Source of the DNA: JAGXKT01 sp964531695
GTDB taxonomy: Bacteria > Planctomycetota > Phycisphaerae > SM23-33
Reading direction: 5' to 3'
DNA length: 59,444 bases
Assembly (NCBI GenBank): GCA_964531695.1
Contig: CAZHEH010000020.1
Coordinates: 1 to 59,444, forward strand
Part shown: in pieces, positions 1 through 8,334 of the stretch
Position numbering within the stretch: the first letter of the stretch is position 1
Layout: the number at the start of each line of letters is the position of its first letter
Translations under genes and position numbers: made by a program
The notes under the pieces: generated by a model
The model's database searches: none
Seen by the model: only the letters and a program-made list of their open reading frames with translations
Told to the model about the DNA's origin: nothing

Positions 1-138
1 TCCCCGCCCTCCGGCCTTCGACTCGTCCCGGCACGCCGGGACTCGCTCAGGCCGCACGGGCGGGGCTACCTTCTTACGGCCCCTACGGGACCTTCGCTTT
101 GCTCCGGCCAGCGTTCTTCGGCAAGGTCACGACGCCGA

Positions 139-258
139 CCTTCGGCCAGCTCAGGACCGACCTGCGGTACCCTCCTCCGCCCCGGCTTCGGAGGGCAAGC
201 ACGAAGGCAAGATGCCCTTCGGCGAGCTCAGGACGGTGCCCTTCGGCGAGCTCAGGAC
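139..258. repeat. Short dispersed repeat, three tandem-like copies
   Basis: Positions 214-234 and 238-258 are two identical 21-nt copies of gcccttcggcgagctcagga plus a final c. They are separated by 3 nt, and a diverged copy (ccttcggccagctcaggac) lies at 139-157. The motif contains gagctc and looks like a dispersed intergenic repeat unit. No supportable gene lies in 1-318; the long open frames across this stretch are GC-driven and low-complexity. Confidence 0.6.
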
Positions 259-318
259 TGACCTTCGCTACAGGGACTTCACGGCGCTGCGGCGGTCGGG
301 CGTGCTTCCGGCGCGGGG

Positions 319-1188
319 CTACGCGAAGACAACGGAGGCGTATCCGACGGTCGTGTCGTCGGCGCCGCCGGGCTGGAGTTCCCGCAGGACCTCGTGGCTG
401 TTGGTGTACTCCAGCGTGCGGCCGTGGGTGGCGCCGAGCTGCTTGCACGCGGCCACGGTCGCGGCGATGGCCCCGGCCCCGCAGGCGTTGCCGCGCTCGT
501 CCGCCTCGCGGATCACCGCCTCGGCGTCCATCCGCTCGATCAGCCGGATCATCCGCTGGTCGTTCTCGCGGGCCCACTGCACGCCGCGCTCGCCGCGGCC
601 GCCCGGGGAGGGGAAGTGCCCGCCGTGGTGCGTCAGATCCGTGCTGCCGACGAGGGCCACGTCGTCCCGCCCCGCGAGGACGCCGGCGACCTGCTCGCCG
701 ATGGCCACGGCCTCGGAGGCCGGCGGCACCGTGATCGGCACGATCCGCGCCTCGGGCGCCAGCACCTGGATCAGCGGCACCTGCACCTCGATCGAGTGCT
801 CGAAGCCGTGGGCCTCGGGGTTGGCCCGCAGGTGCTCCCCGGCCGCGAGGATGGCCGAGGCCAGCTCCTCGTCCACGGGCGCGTCCCCGAGCGGCGTCCG
901 CCAGGTTCCCGCGTCGAAGACCTCGCCGCGTCGGGCGGCGCCGGTGTGGTCCGCCCCGAAGAGGATGAACGTCCGCCGGGGTTTGGCTTGGGCCAGTGCC
1001 TTGAGCGTCAACGCCGATAGGCGTCCGGAGAACATCCAGCCGGCGTGGGGCACGATGCCGCCGGGCAGATTCGCGGTCAGGTCGTCGGGCGGCGCGGCCG
1101 CGTCGATGAGCCGCCGGGCGTGTCGTCGGCAGGCGTCGGGCCCGGCCTCGTAGAAGCTCCCGGCGCGTGCGGCTTGTCGTGTCGGCAT
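319..1188 (-). CDS. MEMO-family protein (AmmeMemoRadiSam system protein B)
   Basis: This 289-residue protein has the full length of the bacterial MEMO1/AmmeMemoRadiSam B family, which is related to class III extradiol dioxygenases. The family hallmarks are visible: IVPHAGWMFSG near residue 47, FGADHTG near 78, HSIEVQVPL near 130 and LVGSTDLTHHG near 180. These carry the His/Asp/Cys-type residues that line the metal site in relatives. A GGAGG ribosome-binding site lies about 6 nt before the ATG. In many genomes the family sits beside an AMMECR1 and a radical SAM gene, but neither is adjacent here, so this copy stands alone. It is read divergently from the membrane-protein gene at 1274. The family assignment is firm; the biochemical role is unknown. 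Confidence 0.88.
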   Translation of the reverse strand: MPTRQAARAGSFYEAGPDACRRHARRLIDAAAPPDDLTANLPGGIVPHAGWMFSGRLSALTLKALAQAKPRRTFILFGADHTGAARRGEVFDAGTWRTPLGDAPVDEELASAILAAGEHLRANPEAHGFEHSIEVQVPLIQVLAPEARIVPITVPPASEAVAIGEQVAGVLAGRDDVALVGSTDLTHHGGHFPSPGGRGERGVQWARENDQRMIRLIERMDAEAVIREADERGNACGAGAIAATVAACKQLGATHGRTLEYTNSHEVLRELQPGGADDTTVGYASVVFA

Positions 1189-1273
1189 GGGTCGCCTCCG
1201 GTCGAAAAGCGGTGGTCAGAACGGCGATCCGCGAGTATGATTCCGATGGGTATTGTAGGGAGAGCCATCGAAC

Positions 1274-1858
1274 ATGCCTGACGAAAACGTCAAGCGGACC
1301 GCCAGCGCCGACGCGCTGCGCGCCTTGGCAGACAATCAGGATCAGACGCCGGAGCCCGAGGGCCCTCCCCCGGCGCCGCCCGCGGGCGAGACGGAGCGCA
1401 ACCCCCTCGACGCGCTCCACGCCATGGCCGACGGGGAGGACCTGTCGAGCCGCCCGGAGCCGGAAGAGGCATCCGCGCCCGGCCCGGCCGCCGAACCCGA
1501 CGCGGCGGCGCCCGAGGCCCCGCCCGCCGGCGAGGACCGGACGGGCCTGCCGAGCCGGCAGGAGTCGCTGGCCGCCCGCCGCGCCCGGGCCCAGTCGCTG
1601 ACGGGGCAGTCGACCAAGGCCCAGGCCCATCAGTTCAAGCGTGCGATGGTTCCGCTGCTGTTCGTGGTCGGCGGGCTGCTGATGGTGCTCGGGATGGCCG
1701 TGGCCCTGATGGGCTTCGAGCGGACGGAGGAATCGATGTTCGGCGGGACGATGTCGAAGATCGCGGTGGTGGTGGCCTTCCCGCTGGCGGCGATCCTGAT
1801 CTTCGGCGGCGTGTACTTCCACCGCGACGTGAAGCGGTGGGAACAGCGGGACCGGTAG
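1274..1858 (+). CDS. Hypothetical protein with two C-terminal membrane segments
   Basis: This 194-residue protein is not recognised as a named family. Residues 1 to about 110 are Pro/Ala/Glu-rich, low in complexity and probably disordered and cytoplasmic. Two hydrophobic segments follow, around residues 126-148 (VPLLFVVGGLLMVLGMAVAL) and 160-178 (IAVVVAFPLAAILIFGGVYF), ending in a short charged tail (HRDVKRWEQRDR). The start is supported by an AGGGAGAG site a few nt upstream. The gene ends 31 nt before pgsA, so the two may be co-transcribed. A helper or scaffold role at the inner membrane is possible but is not shown by the sequence. Confidence 0.6.
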   Translation: MPDENVKRTASADALRALADNQDQTPEPEGPPPAPPAGETERNPLDALHAMADGEDLSSRPEPEEASAPGPAAEPDAAAPEAPPAGEDRTGLPSRQESLAARRARAQSLTGQSTKAQAHQFKRAMVPLLFVVGGLLMVLGMAVALMGFERTEESMFGGTMSKIAVVVAFPLAAILIFGGVYFHRDVKRWEQRDR

Positions 1859-1889
1859 CGCCGCGGCGCCGGCTCCCAGGACGGCGCGC

Positions 1890-2579
1890 GTGAGTCGACG
1901 CAAATCCACATTGTGGCGGTCGCTGAACTGGCCGAACCGGATCAGCATCTTCCGTCTGATCCTGATCGCCCCGTTCGTCATCCTCGTGTTGAACCAGAAC
2001 GACCCCGACTGGCGGCCGGGCGGCGTGCCGTGGCCCCGCTACGCCGCCTTCGGCGTGTTCGTGCTGATGGCCGTCTCCGACGCGGTGGACGGCATCCTCG
2101 CTCGCAAGCTCCACGCCCGCACCCGGCTGGGCGCGATCCTCGACCCGCTGGCGGACAAGGCATTGATCTTCTTCTCGGTGGTGCTGCTGGCGATGCGCCG
2201 GTTCGCGGTCCCGGGCTATCAGATCGACAACTGGGTCGTCGTCGCCGTCGTCGGAAAGGACCTGTGGATCGTCGCCGGCTTCCTCGTGCTGTACCTCGTG
2301 ACCGACCGCTTCCGTTCCCACGCGACTCTCTTCGGCAAGGCCGCCACCGTGGGCCTGTGCGTGCTCATTCCGGCCGTGCTGCTCGGACCCGAGCTGGACG
2401 CGCTGCTCGACGGGCTCGGCACGTGGCTCCTGCTCGTCCTCGAGGCGCTCGTGACCGGCCTGTGCGTATTGGCGGCCGTGACCTATACTAGAGTCGGCCT
2501 GCGCTTCGCCCACGAGCAGGGCAAGCCGCTCGACAACGCCCCCTCCGAGCCCGGCACCGACCATGGACCCGATTCCTGA
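1890..2579 (+). CDS. pgsA: CDP-alcohol phosphatidyltransferase, probably CDP-diacylglycerol--glycerol-3-phosphate 3-phosphatidyltransferase
   Basis: This integral membrane enzyme of phospholipid synthesis would transfer a phosphatidyl group from CDP-diacylglycerol to glycerol-3-phosphate. The CDP-alcohol phosphotransferase signature is complete: Asp64, Asp67-Gly68, Ala71-Arg72, Gly81, Asp85 and Asp89, i.e. the D-x2-DG-x2-AR-x8-G-x3-D-x3-D pattern. The N-terminal NWPNRISIFRL stretch is typical of PgsA. At 229 residues with several hydrophobic helices it is somewhat longer than usual PgsA. The start is GTG. The last 17 nt overlap ribBA, implying translational coupling. The alcohol substrate cannot be proven from sequence; another CDP-alcohol transferase (for example a cardiolipin synthase-like member) is the main alternative. 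Confidence 0.85.
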   Translation: MSRRKSTLWRSLNWPNRISIFRLILIAPFVILVLNQNDPDWRPGGVPWPRYAAFGVFVLMAVSDAVDGILARKLHARTRLGAILDPLADKALIFFSVVLLAMRRFAVPGYQIDNWVVVAVVGKDLWIVAGFLVLYLVTDRFRSHATLFGKAATVGLCVLIPAVLLGPELDALLDGLGTWLLLVLEALVTGLCVLAAVTYTRVGLRFAHEQGKPLDNAPSEPGTDHGPDS

Positions 2580-3792
2580 CATCATCGACGAGCTCCGCCG
2601 CGGACGCATGATCGTCCTCGTGGACGACGAGTCCCGCGAGAACGAGGGCGACGTGGTCTGTGCGGCCGAGCACTGCACGCCCGAGCGGATCAACTTCATG
2701 GCCACGCACGCCCGGGGGCTGATCTGCCTGCCGATGACCAACGACAAGGCGGACGCGCTGGCGCTGTATCCGCAGAGCTCGGACAACACGAGCACGTTCA
2801 ACACGGCCTTCACCGTGTCGGTGGACGCCGCCACGGGCGTGACGACGGGCATCTCCGCCGCGGACCGCGCGCGGACCGTTCACGTCGCCTGCGCCGAGGA
2901 CGCCGAGCCGGCGGACCTGGCCCGACCGGGGCACATGTTCCCGTTGCGGGCGCGCGACGGCGGGTCGCTGGTCCGCGCCGGGCAGACCGAGGGCGCGGTG
3001 GACCTCTGCCGGCTGGCGGGGCTCAAGCCCATGGCCGTGATCTGCGAGGTGATGAACCCCGACGGCTCCATGGCACGGCGAGACGACCTGGAGCGATTCT
3101 GCGCCGCCCACGAGCTGAAGATGTGCTCCGTGGCGGACGTGATCCGCCACCGGCTGCGGAGCGAGCGGCTGATCGAGCGTGCGGTGGAGATCGACGTGCC
3201 GCTCGAGCAGGGGACCTTCCGGCTGATCGCTTACTCGTCCGTGGTGGACCCGGAGCCGCACATCGCGTTGTGCATGGGCGGCGTGGGCGAACTCGGCCCG
3301 GACGGCAAGCCGGTCTCGCACGAGGAGCCGGTGCTGGTCCGGGTGCACAGCGAGTGCCTCACGGGCGACACGTTCGGCTCGCTGCGGTGCGACTGCGGGC
3401 CTCAGCTCCAGACGGCCCTGGCCCGCGTGGCCGAGGCGGGCAAGGGCGCGGTGATCTACGTCCGCCAGGAGGGCCGCGGCATCGGGCTGATCAACAAGCT
3501 GCGGGCCTACAAGCTCCAGATCGAGCAGGACATGGACACCGTCGACGCGAACCTCCACCTCGGCTTCGAGCCGGACCGGCGGGACTACGGGATCGGCAAC
3601 CAGATCCTCCGCGACCTGGGGTTGAGCCAACTGCGGATCATGACGAACAACCCCCGCAAGATCTACGGGCTGGAGGGCTTCGGCCTCCGCATCGTCGAGC
3701 GCGTTCCGCTGGAGATCCCCGCGCACGACGACAACCGCCATTACCTCCAGACCAAGAAGGACAAGCTGGGCCATATGCTCGACGGGCTGTAG
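2563..3792 (+). CDS. ribBA: Bifunctional 3,4-dihydroxy-2-butanone-4-phosphate synthase / GTP cyclohydrolase II
   Basis: It supplies both precursors of riboflavin. Residues 1 to about 205 form the RibB domain, which makes dihydroxybutanone phosphate from ribulose-5-phosphate; the acidic DDESRENEGD loop at 21-30 binds metal and substrate. Residues from about 208 to 409 form the RibA domain, which opens GTP. Its zinc ligands are Cys265, Cys276 and Cys278, followed by the catalytic RQEGRGIGL stretch at 301-309. The length (409 residues) is normal for the fusion. It overlaps pgsA by 17 nt. The partner lumazine synthase gene is far away at 53841, next to nusB, so the riboflavin pathway is not in one operon here. 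Confidence 0.96.
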   Translation: MDPIPDIIDELRRGRMIVLVDDESRENEGDVVCAAEHCTPERINFMATHARGLICLPMTNDKADALALYPQSSDNTSTFNTAFTVSVDAATGVTTGISAADRARTVHVACAEDAEPADLARPGHMFPLRARDGGSLVRAGQTEGAVDLCRLAGLKPMAVICEVMNPDGSMARRDDLERFCAAHELKMCSVADVIRHRLRSERLIERAVEIDVPLEQGTFRLIAYSSVVDPEPHIALCMGGVGELGPDGKPVSHEEPVLVRVHSECLTGDTFGSLRCDCGPQLQTALARVAEAGKGAVIYVRQEGRGIGLINKLRAYKLQIEQDMDTVDANLHLGFEPDRRDYGIGNQILRDLGLSQLRIMTNNPRKIYGLEGFGLRIVERVPLEIPAHDDNRHYLQTKKDKLGHMLDGL

Positions 3793-4087
3793 CGGCCGGG
3801 GGGCCGCGGAGGAAGCTTCCGTCGCCCCTGCCGGGGCGCCCGACTGCGCTGCCCTAGGGTACGATCTCTCAGGGTCCGGTCTCGGAATGCGGGAGTGCCG
3901 TCAGGCACGTCTGTTCGTAGCCCCGGGCGCAGACCCCAGCGTACGGAGTGAGCGCAGGGTCGAAGCCCGGGGTAACAGGACAAATCCAGGCGGGAGCCCC
4001 ATCGGGGCTTTGGCTAAGATGGGCCTGAGCAGCCCGGGCGTTGCCCCGAACTTTGGAGTGCCGGCCTGTCCGGCCGAGGGAGCACTA
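3793..4087. other. Non-coding spacer with hairpins and repeat-like sequence
   Basis: No gene is visible. The stretch contains a 23-nt block (3815-3837) that recurs exactly at 29109-29131. It also has a GC-rich arm pair around 3921-3970 (agccccgggc and gcccgggg) and a 6-bp hairpin (agcccc / ggggct) at 3995-4009 followed by tt. It resembles a dispersed intergenic repeat rather than a gene. The hairpin could act as a weak terminator after ribBA. Confidence 0.4.
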
Positions 4088-4282
4088 GTGAAGTACCGTG
4101 ACCTCATTCGGCGCATCGAGGCGGACGGTTGGGTGAAGGTTCGCCAACGCGGCAGCCATGCGCAGTACAGGCATCGGACGAAGCCCGGGCTCGTCACCGT
4201 GCCGATGAAGTCGGGCAAGGACGTTCCGCCCGGAACGCTTCGGAGTATAATCAGACAGGCCGGGCTGGAGCGGAGGTCGTAA
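4088..4282 (+). CDS. hicA: HicA-type mRNA interferase toxin
   Basis: This small toxin of a type II toxin-antitoxin pair has a double-stranded-RNA-binding-like fold that cleaves mRNA. The 64 residues show the family pattern: an N-terminal helix (RDLIRRIEADGW), the catalytic Gly-Ser-His (RQRGSHAQYRH), the strand TVPMKSGKDVPPGTL and a final helix (LRSIIRQAGL). The start is placed at the GTG at 4088 because upstream codons show no family similarity and lie in repeat-like DNA. The antitoxin hicB begins 3 nt after the stop, the usual toxin-first order. This is a firm family call. Confidence 0.88.
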   Translation: MKYRDLIRRIEADGWVKVRQRGSHAQYRHRTKPGLVTVPMKSGKDVPPGTLRSIIRQAGLERRS

Positions 4283-4285
4283 CCC

Positions 4286-4525
4286 ATGGCGCATGAAGCG
4301 AGCGAATCCGGCAGCTACCTCATTGTCGTCGAGCAGGCGGCCGACGGCAGCTTCAGCGCGTACGTGCCGGACCTGCCGGGTTGCGTCTCCTGCGGGGACA
4401 CGCTGGAGGAGGTACGCGCGGCCGTGCGCGAAGCGATCGCCCTCCACATCGACGGGCTCCGCGAGGAAGGCCTCGAAGTGCCGCCGCCCACATCCACGGC
4501 CGAGTACGTGCCGGTGGGGAGCTGA
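4286..4525 (+). CDS. hicB: HicB-family antitoxin
   Basis: This 79-residue partner of the preceding HicA has the HicB fold that covers the HicA active site: SYLIVVEQAADGSFSAYVPD, LPGCVSCGDTLEEV and REAIALHIDGLREEG. No C-terminal DNA-binding (HTH or ribbon) domain follows, so this is a short HicB. Autoregulation would need another domain or the complex itself. It is separated from hicA by 3 nt and from the FliM-like gene by 7 nt, so all three may share a transcript. Confidence 0.88.
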   Translation: MAHEASESGSYLIVVEQAADGSFSAYVPDLPGCVSCGDTLEEVRAAVREAIALHIDGLREEGLEVPPPTSTAEYVPVGS

Positions 4526-4532
4526 CGGCCGC

Positions 4533-5393
4533 ATGGCGCCCGGAACGCCGCAACCCGGAACGCCGCCCTCCCTGGCCGCCTTCCAGCGCGACTTCGCATC
4601 GCGGCTTGCGCGCGGGCTGGGCGGCCTGCTGCACGTGGACGTCGAGGTGCGCCCGGCCGGGGGGAGTGCTGCCGACGCGGCGGCGCCGGCGGGCGGCGTG
4701 TGGCGCCTGGCGGAGGTTGACGACGCCGACGCCGTCGAGCTGGAGCTGTCGCCCGAGGCGGCCTACGGGCTGTTCGAGCGACAGACGGGCTCGGGCGGCG
4801 GACCGCCGTATGTGCCCGACCGGCCCCTCACCGACATCGAGCGTTCGCTGCTGGGCCCGGCGGCGAACGTGGCCAAGGCGGCACTGCACGACGCCTGGCC
4901 GGACGGCGCGCCGCCGCTGGCGCTGGCGGAGGCGGCGGAAGAGGCCGGTACCTTCTCCGGTCAGCGAGCGTCGGATGCTGAGCCGGACGCTTCCGGGCGG
5001 AAGAAGTGCCAGAGGCCCGCCTCGGGCCTGCGTGCGGCCTTCAAGCTGTCGTTCGGCGCGATCCGCGGGCTGCTGTGGCTGCGTCTGCCGCGGCGGGTGT
5101 TCGCGAGCACGGGCGCGGACGGGCGGCAACCGGTGGAGCTGTCGGCCGAGCTGGGCGAGACGACGCTGCCGCGCGAGGACGTCGAGCGGCTGGCGGTCGG
5201 CGACCTGCTGGCGACGGGCCGCTCGACCCGCGAGCCGGTGACGGTCCGCGTGGCGGGCATCCCGCGGTTCGTCGGGCGGCTCGGCAAGCACAACGCCCAC
5301 CGGGCCGTGACGATCCTCAAGCGGCTGGGGAGCGAGGGGTCGGGTACCATTGTCGGGCGGCCGGGCTCGGCCGACGCGTCCGAGCAGGGGTAG
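4533..5393 (+). CDS. FliM/SpoA-domain protein (flagellar switch-like)
   Basis: This 286-residue protein resembles flagellar motor switch FliM. A middle segment matches the FliM start of the CheC-like domain (YVPDRPLTDIERSLL near residue 92). A C-terminal SpoA/FliN-like domain spans about residues 195-270 (VELSAELGETTLPREDVERL, then LLATGRSTREPVTVRVAG). It is shorter than typical FliM (about 330 residues) and lacks a clear N-terminal CheY-binding motif (LSQxEIDAL). An insert around residues 140-165 (near SGQRASDAEPDASGRKKC) is unlike the family and looks acquired. No other flagellar gene is in the window. It may be a diverged switch protein or a secretion-related SpoA protein. Confidence 0.65.
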   Translation: MAPGTPQPGTPPSLAAFQRDFASRLARGLGGLLHVDVEVRPAGGSAADAAAPAGGVWRLAEVDDADAVELELSPEAAYGLFERQTGSGGGPPYVPDRPLTDIERSLLGPAANVAKAALHDAWPDGAPPLALAEAAEEAGTFSGQRASDAEPDASGRKKCQRPASGLRAAFKLSFGAIRGLLWLRLPRRVFASTGADGRQPVELSAELGETTLPREDVERLAVGDLLATGRSTREPVTVRVAGIPRFVGRLGKHNAHRAVTILKRLGSEGSGTIVGRPGSADASEQG

Positions 5394-5448
5394 GCGGCAC
5401 GCCAACGGACGGCTTCGTTCCTCTTCCGCGTGCGGCGAGTCGCACGCC

Positions 5449-7476
5449 CTATTCGATCCCCGCGAAGTGGCGGAGTTCCTCGGCGGACAGCGCCCGGCCG
5501 TAAAGGATCAGGTCATCCAGCTCGCCGCGGAAGTGCCGCCGCGTGCCCTCCTTGGCGCGCTCGAAGCTCGACCGCCCGATGACCGGTCGTTGCCCGCCGC
5601 CGCGGATCCGCCCGCCGTCGCCGGTGAAGCGTCCGCCCGCGTCGCGCCCGTTCACGTATAGCGTGGCGGCGGGGACCTCGCCCTCGCCGCTCGGCTCCGT
5701 CTCGTCGGCACGGATGACGACGGCCACGTGCGTCCATTCGTCCGGGTCGATCGCGACCGTGCCGATCTTGTACGCGGAGGCCGGGCCGGTCTCCCCGCCG
5801 AGCCCGTAACCCAGCCGCAGCCGGCCGGCGTCGGTCACTTCCATCGCGACGCCCCAGTACAGCCCGTAGTCGCTGTCGTTCGAGACGAACACGGGCCCCG
5901 CCCCGCGCACCCACGCCGAGATCGTCAGCGGCGCGTGCGGCGACGCGGCCGGGTCGTCCGGGGCCAGCAGCTCGGGCGGCGCGGCCAGCCAGTCGTCGTC
6001 GCCGTCGAATCGCAGGGCCTTGCCGCCGCGGGCGTCCACGACCGTCGGGCCGGTGATCCAGATGGGGCGCACGCGCCCGGCCGCGTCGATGCCCTGCCCG
6101 GAGCCGGCCCGGTCGAAGCGCCAGCACGCCAGCCAGCCCGGATCGTAGCGGACGGTCTCGGACGCACCATCCGCGATGGCGTGCGGCTCGGCGGCCCGGT
6201 CGCGCACGCCGGCCACCGTCAGCGTGTGCTCCGTCGCGGGCGTCATCGGCGGGACGGTCAGGCGGACGGACATGCCGTCCGCGGCGACCTCCGCGGCCGA
6301 GGCGGGCTCACCGTCCAGCCGGTACGCGCCCGGCTCTCCGGCCGAGGCCTGCTCCACGGGCTCGTCGAATCGGACGATCAACGCGTCCATCGGGCCCGGC
6401 GCCTCGATGCCCGTCACCCGCGGCGGCGACGTGTCCGGCCGCGTGCGGGCCGCGACGGCCTCGCTCGGCTCGGCCGCGAGGTGCCGCGTGTTCACGGCCG
6501 TGACCGTGTAGGCGTAGGCCGTGTCCGCCGCCAGGCCGCGGTCCGTGTACGTCGGCTCGTCGGCGATCCCCGCCGGCTCCCCGTCGCGATGCACGCGGTA
6601 GAACACCGGTCCGCTCTCGGCGTCCTCGGACGCCCGCCAGCTCAGCGTGACGGTGTGCTCGCCCGCCTCGGCCGTCAGACCGGCCGCGGGCGCCGGCGGC
6701 GTGTCGTCGAACAGCCACGGAACCAGCCGCCGGTCGTTCAGCGCCTTGGCAATCGACGGGTTGTGCCCGAGCCGCGCGTACTCGACGTACTTCGGCCGCC
6801 CGCCCGCGTCGCGCACGGCCGCGATCATCGCCAGCGATCCGCGAACGGGCACGAGCCCGTCGCCGCGGCTGTGGGCGACGTACACCGGCACCGCCCCGGC
6901 GTCCGGCGCTTTCGTCGGGTCGCCGCTTCCGGCGATAGCCACGGCCGCCGCGAACTTCTCCGGGAATCGCGTGATCGCGTCCCACGTCCCGTAGCCGCCC
7001 ATGGAATACCCGGTCAGGTAGACGCGCTCGGGGTCGACGGGCAGGTCATCGGCGAGTTGGTCCACCAGCCCCAGCGTCAGGCGCATGCTCGGGGTCATCT
7101 CGACCCGCGGCTGCGGGCCGAGGCCGAACTCGACGTCCGACCATCGCTCGCCCGCGCGGCAGCGCGGCCGGAGGACGAAGCACGGGTGCTCCGCCTGCAC
7201 CTCGGGGATGCTGAACGGGCCGAGCCCGGCCATCCACGGCAGGCCGAAGATCGTCGTCGAGTTGCCCTGGTCGCCGTTGCCGTGGAGCATGACGACCAGC
7301 GGATACTGTCGGCCGGGCTTGGTCTCCGGGCGGAAGAGGCGGTAGGCGATCCGCTCGCCGTCCTCGTCCCGGTGGTAGCCGCCCTCGAACGGCGGCTTCT
7401 CCGCCCCGGCCGCGGCGGCGCAGCCGACGGCCAGCAGAAGAATCCCGGCGGTTATGTGGTCAGACCTCCAGCACAT
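5449..7476 (-). CDS. Secreted alpha/beta-hydrolase esterase with FN3, Ig-like and LamG domains
   Basis: This protein of about 675 residues begins with a signal sequence (HITAGILLLAVGCAAAAGA; lipoprotein or ordinary secretion both possible). Residues of about 30-260 form a peptidase/esterase hydrolase: PLVVMLHGNGDQGNS near the oxyanion hole, the nucleophile elbow GYSMGGYG, an Asp in SRGDGLVP and the catalytic His in LGHNPS. This resembles PHB-depolymerase or feruloyl-esterase types. A fibronectin type III segment follows (TVTLSWRASED), then an SbsA-like Ig segment (VTGIEAPGPMDALIVRFDEP), and a C-terminal concanavalin/LamG domain (LRFDGDDDWL to the end). The start at 7476 overlaps the metallo-hydrolase gene by 17 nt. 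It probably acts on polysaccharide esters outside the cell; the substrate is unknown. Confidence 0.75.
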   Translation of the reverse strand: MCWRSDHITAGILLLAVGCAAAAGAEKPPFEGGYHRDEDGERIAYRLFRPETKPGRQYPLVVMLHGNGDQGNSTTIFGLPWMAGLGPFSIPEVQAEHPCFVLRPRCRAGERWSDVEFGLGPQPRVEMTPSMRLTLGLVDQLADDLPVDPERVYLTGYSMGGYGTWDAITRFPEKFAAAVAIAGSGDPTKAPDAGAVPVYVAHSRGDGLVPVRGSLAMIAAVRDAGGRPKYVEYARLGHNPSIAKALNDRRLVPWLFDDTPPAPAAGLTAEAGEHTVTLSWRASEDAESGPVFYRVHRDGEPAGIADEPTYTDRGLAADTAYAYTVTAVNTRHLAAEPSEAVAARTRPDTSPPRVTGIEAPGPMDALIVRFDEPVEQASAGEPGAYRLDGEPASAAEVAADGMSVRLTVPPMTPATEHTLTVAGVRDRAAEPHAIADGASETVRYDPGWLACWRFDRAGSGQGIDAAGRVRPIWITGPTVVDARGGKALRFDGDDDWLAAPPELLAPDDPAASPHAPLTISAWVRGAGPVFVSNDSDYGLYWGVAMEVTDAGRLRLGYGLGGETGPASAYKIGTVAIDPDEWTHVAVVIRADETEPSGEGEVPAATLYVNGRDAGGRFTGDGGRIRGGGQRPVIGRSSFERAKEGTRRHFRGELDDLILYGRALSAEELRHFAGIE

Positions 7477-8224
7477 CGGTCGGCTCGTATCGTCCGGCCA
7501 GGTGTACGGCGTATCTTCCCCCGGCCGCGTGAAGGTGCTCTTCCATCGCCAGGTCGGGCACGTTGTTGTCCTCGGAGAGGTGCCCGATGCAGGCCCAGCG
7601 AAGCTTGGTTCCCGCGCCGGCGAGCAGCTCGGCCGACTCGGGGTTGGAGATGTGCCCGCCGGCGCCGCGGATCCGCCGCTTGAGGTGATAGGGGTAGTCG
7701 CCCGTCTCGAGCATGTGCGGGTCGTAGTTGCTCTCGAGCAGGACCGCGTCGAGCGTGCTGATCGCGTCGGCGAGCCCGTCGAACGGGTGGCCGAGGTCGG
7801 TGAGGATGCCGAGGCGCGTCTCGCCGTCGTCGACGACGAAGCCGACGCCGTCGACGCCGTCATGCGGCGTGGGGATCGTCTCCACGCGGACGCCGTCGAA
7901 GGCCAGCGCCTCGCCCGATGCGAACGGGTTGACGCCGCGGAGCTTGCCGAGGCGGTGGCGCCGCCCGGCCGCCCGGTAGGTGGGCTCGGTGATCCAGATC
8001 GGCAGGCCGAACTTGCGGTGGTAGATGCCGGCGCAGTGGACGTGGTCGCGGTGGTCGTGGCTGATGAGCAGGGCGTCAACGTCGCGGATGTCCCGCCCGT
8101 GGGCTTGCAGGCGGATCGCCGCCTGCCGCCCCGAGATGCCCGCGTCGAACAGCAGGCGCACGTCGCGGGCCTCGACGTAGATGGCGTTGCCGTTGCTGCC
8201 GGACTGAAGGGCGATGGCCCGCAT
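7460..8224 (-). CDS. MBL-fold metallo-hydrolase, YycJ/WalJ type
   Basis: This 254-residue cytoplasmic metallo-beta-lactamase-fold enzyme carries the zinc motif SHDHRDHV (H-x-H-x-D-H) near residue 55. Further metal ligands lie in PTPHDGVDG, LTDLGH and GHLSEDNN. The segment LLESNYDPHMLETGDYPYHL is typical of the YycJ/VicX subfamily, proposed exonuclease-like proteins linked to cell-wall signalling in Firmicutes. A -10 hexamer (TAGAAT, minus strand 8236-8231) ends exactly 6 nt before the ATG, suggesting a leaderless transcript. The downstream secreted esterase overlaps its 3' end. Confidence 0.85.
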   Translation of the reverse strand: MRAIALQSGSNGNAIYVEARDVRLLFDAGISGRQAAIRLQAHGRDIRDVDALLISHDHRDHVHCAGIYHRKFGLPIWITEPTYRAAGRRHRLGKLRGVNPFASGEALAFDGVRVETIPTPHDGVDGVGFVVDDGETRLGILTDLGHPFDGLADAISTLDAVLLESNYDPHMLETGDYPYHLKRRIRGAGGHISNPESAELLAGAGTKLRWACIGHLSEDNNVPDLAMEEHLHAAGGRYAVHLAGRYEPTDVLEV

Positions 8225-8230
8225 GGCGGC

Positions 8231-8260
8231 ATTCTACCGGCCGACGGGCGGCGGGTCCAA
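8231..8260 (-). promoter_or_regulatory. Promoter of the YycJ-like gene, leaderless
   Basis: On the minus strand TTGGAC (8260-8255), an 18-nt spacer and TAGAAT (8236-8231) are followed by 6 nt and the ATG at 8224. Transcription would start at or within 1 nt of the start codon. Confidence 0.5.
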
Positions 8261-8334
8261 CCCGGCCCGTAACGCGGGCATACTGCCCGTGTGTTCCGCG
8301 GGCGATCCGCCCTCGCCATTCGTGCCTCCCCGGC

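Noticed and set aside
83..1981. A 632-codon minus-strand frame covering MEMO and the membrane protein gene
   Set aside because: It is low-complexity and Arg-rich; the MEMO gene in another frame has clear family motifs.
5449..8319. One 956-codon frame covering the esterase and beyond
   Set aside because: The part before 7476 is the shadow of the YycJ-like gene in another frame; the signal peptide shows where the esterase starts.
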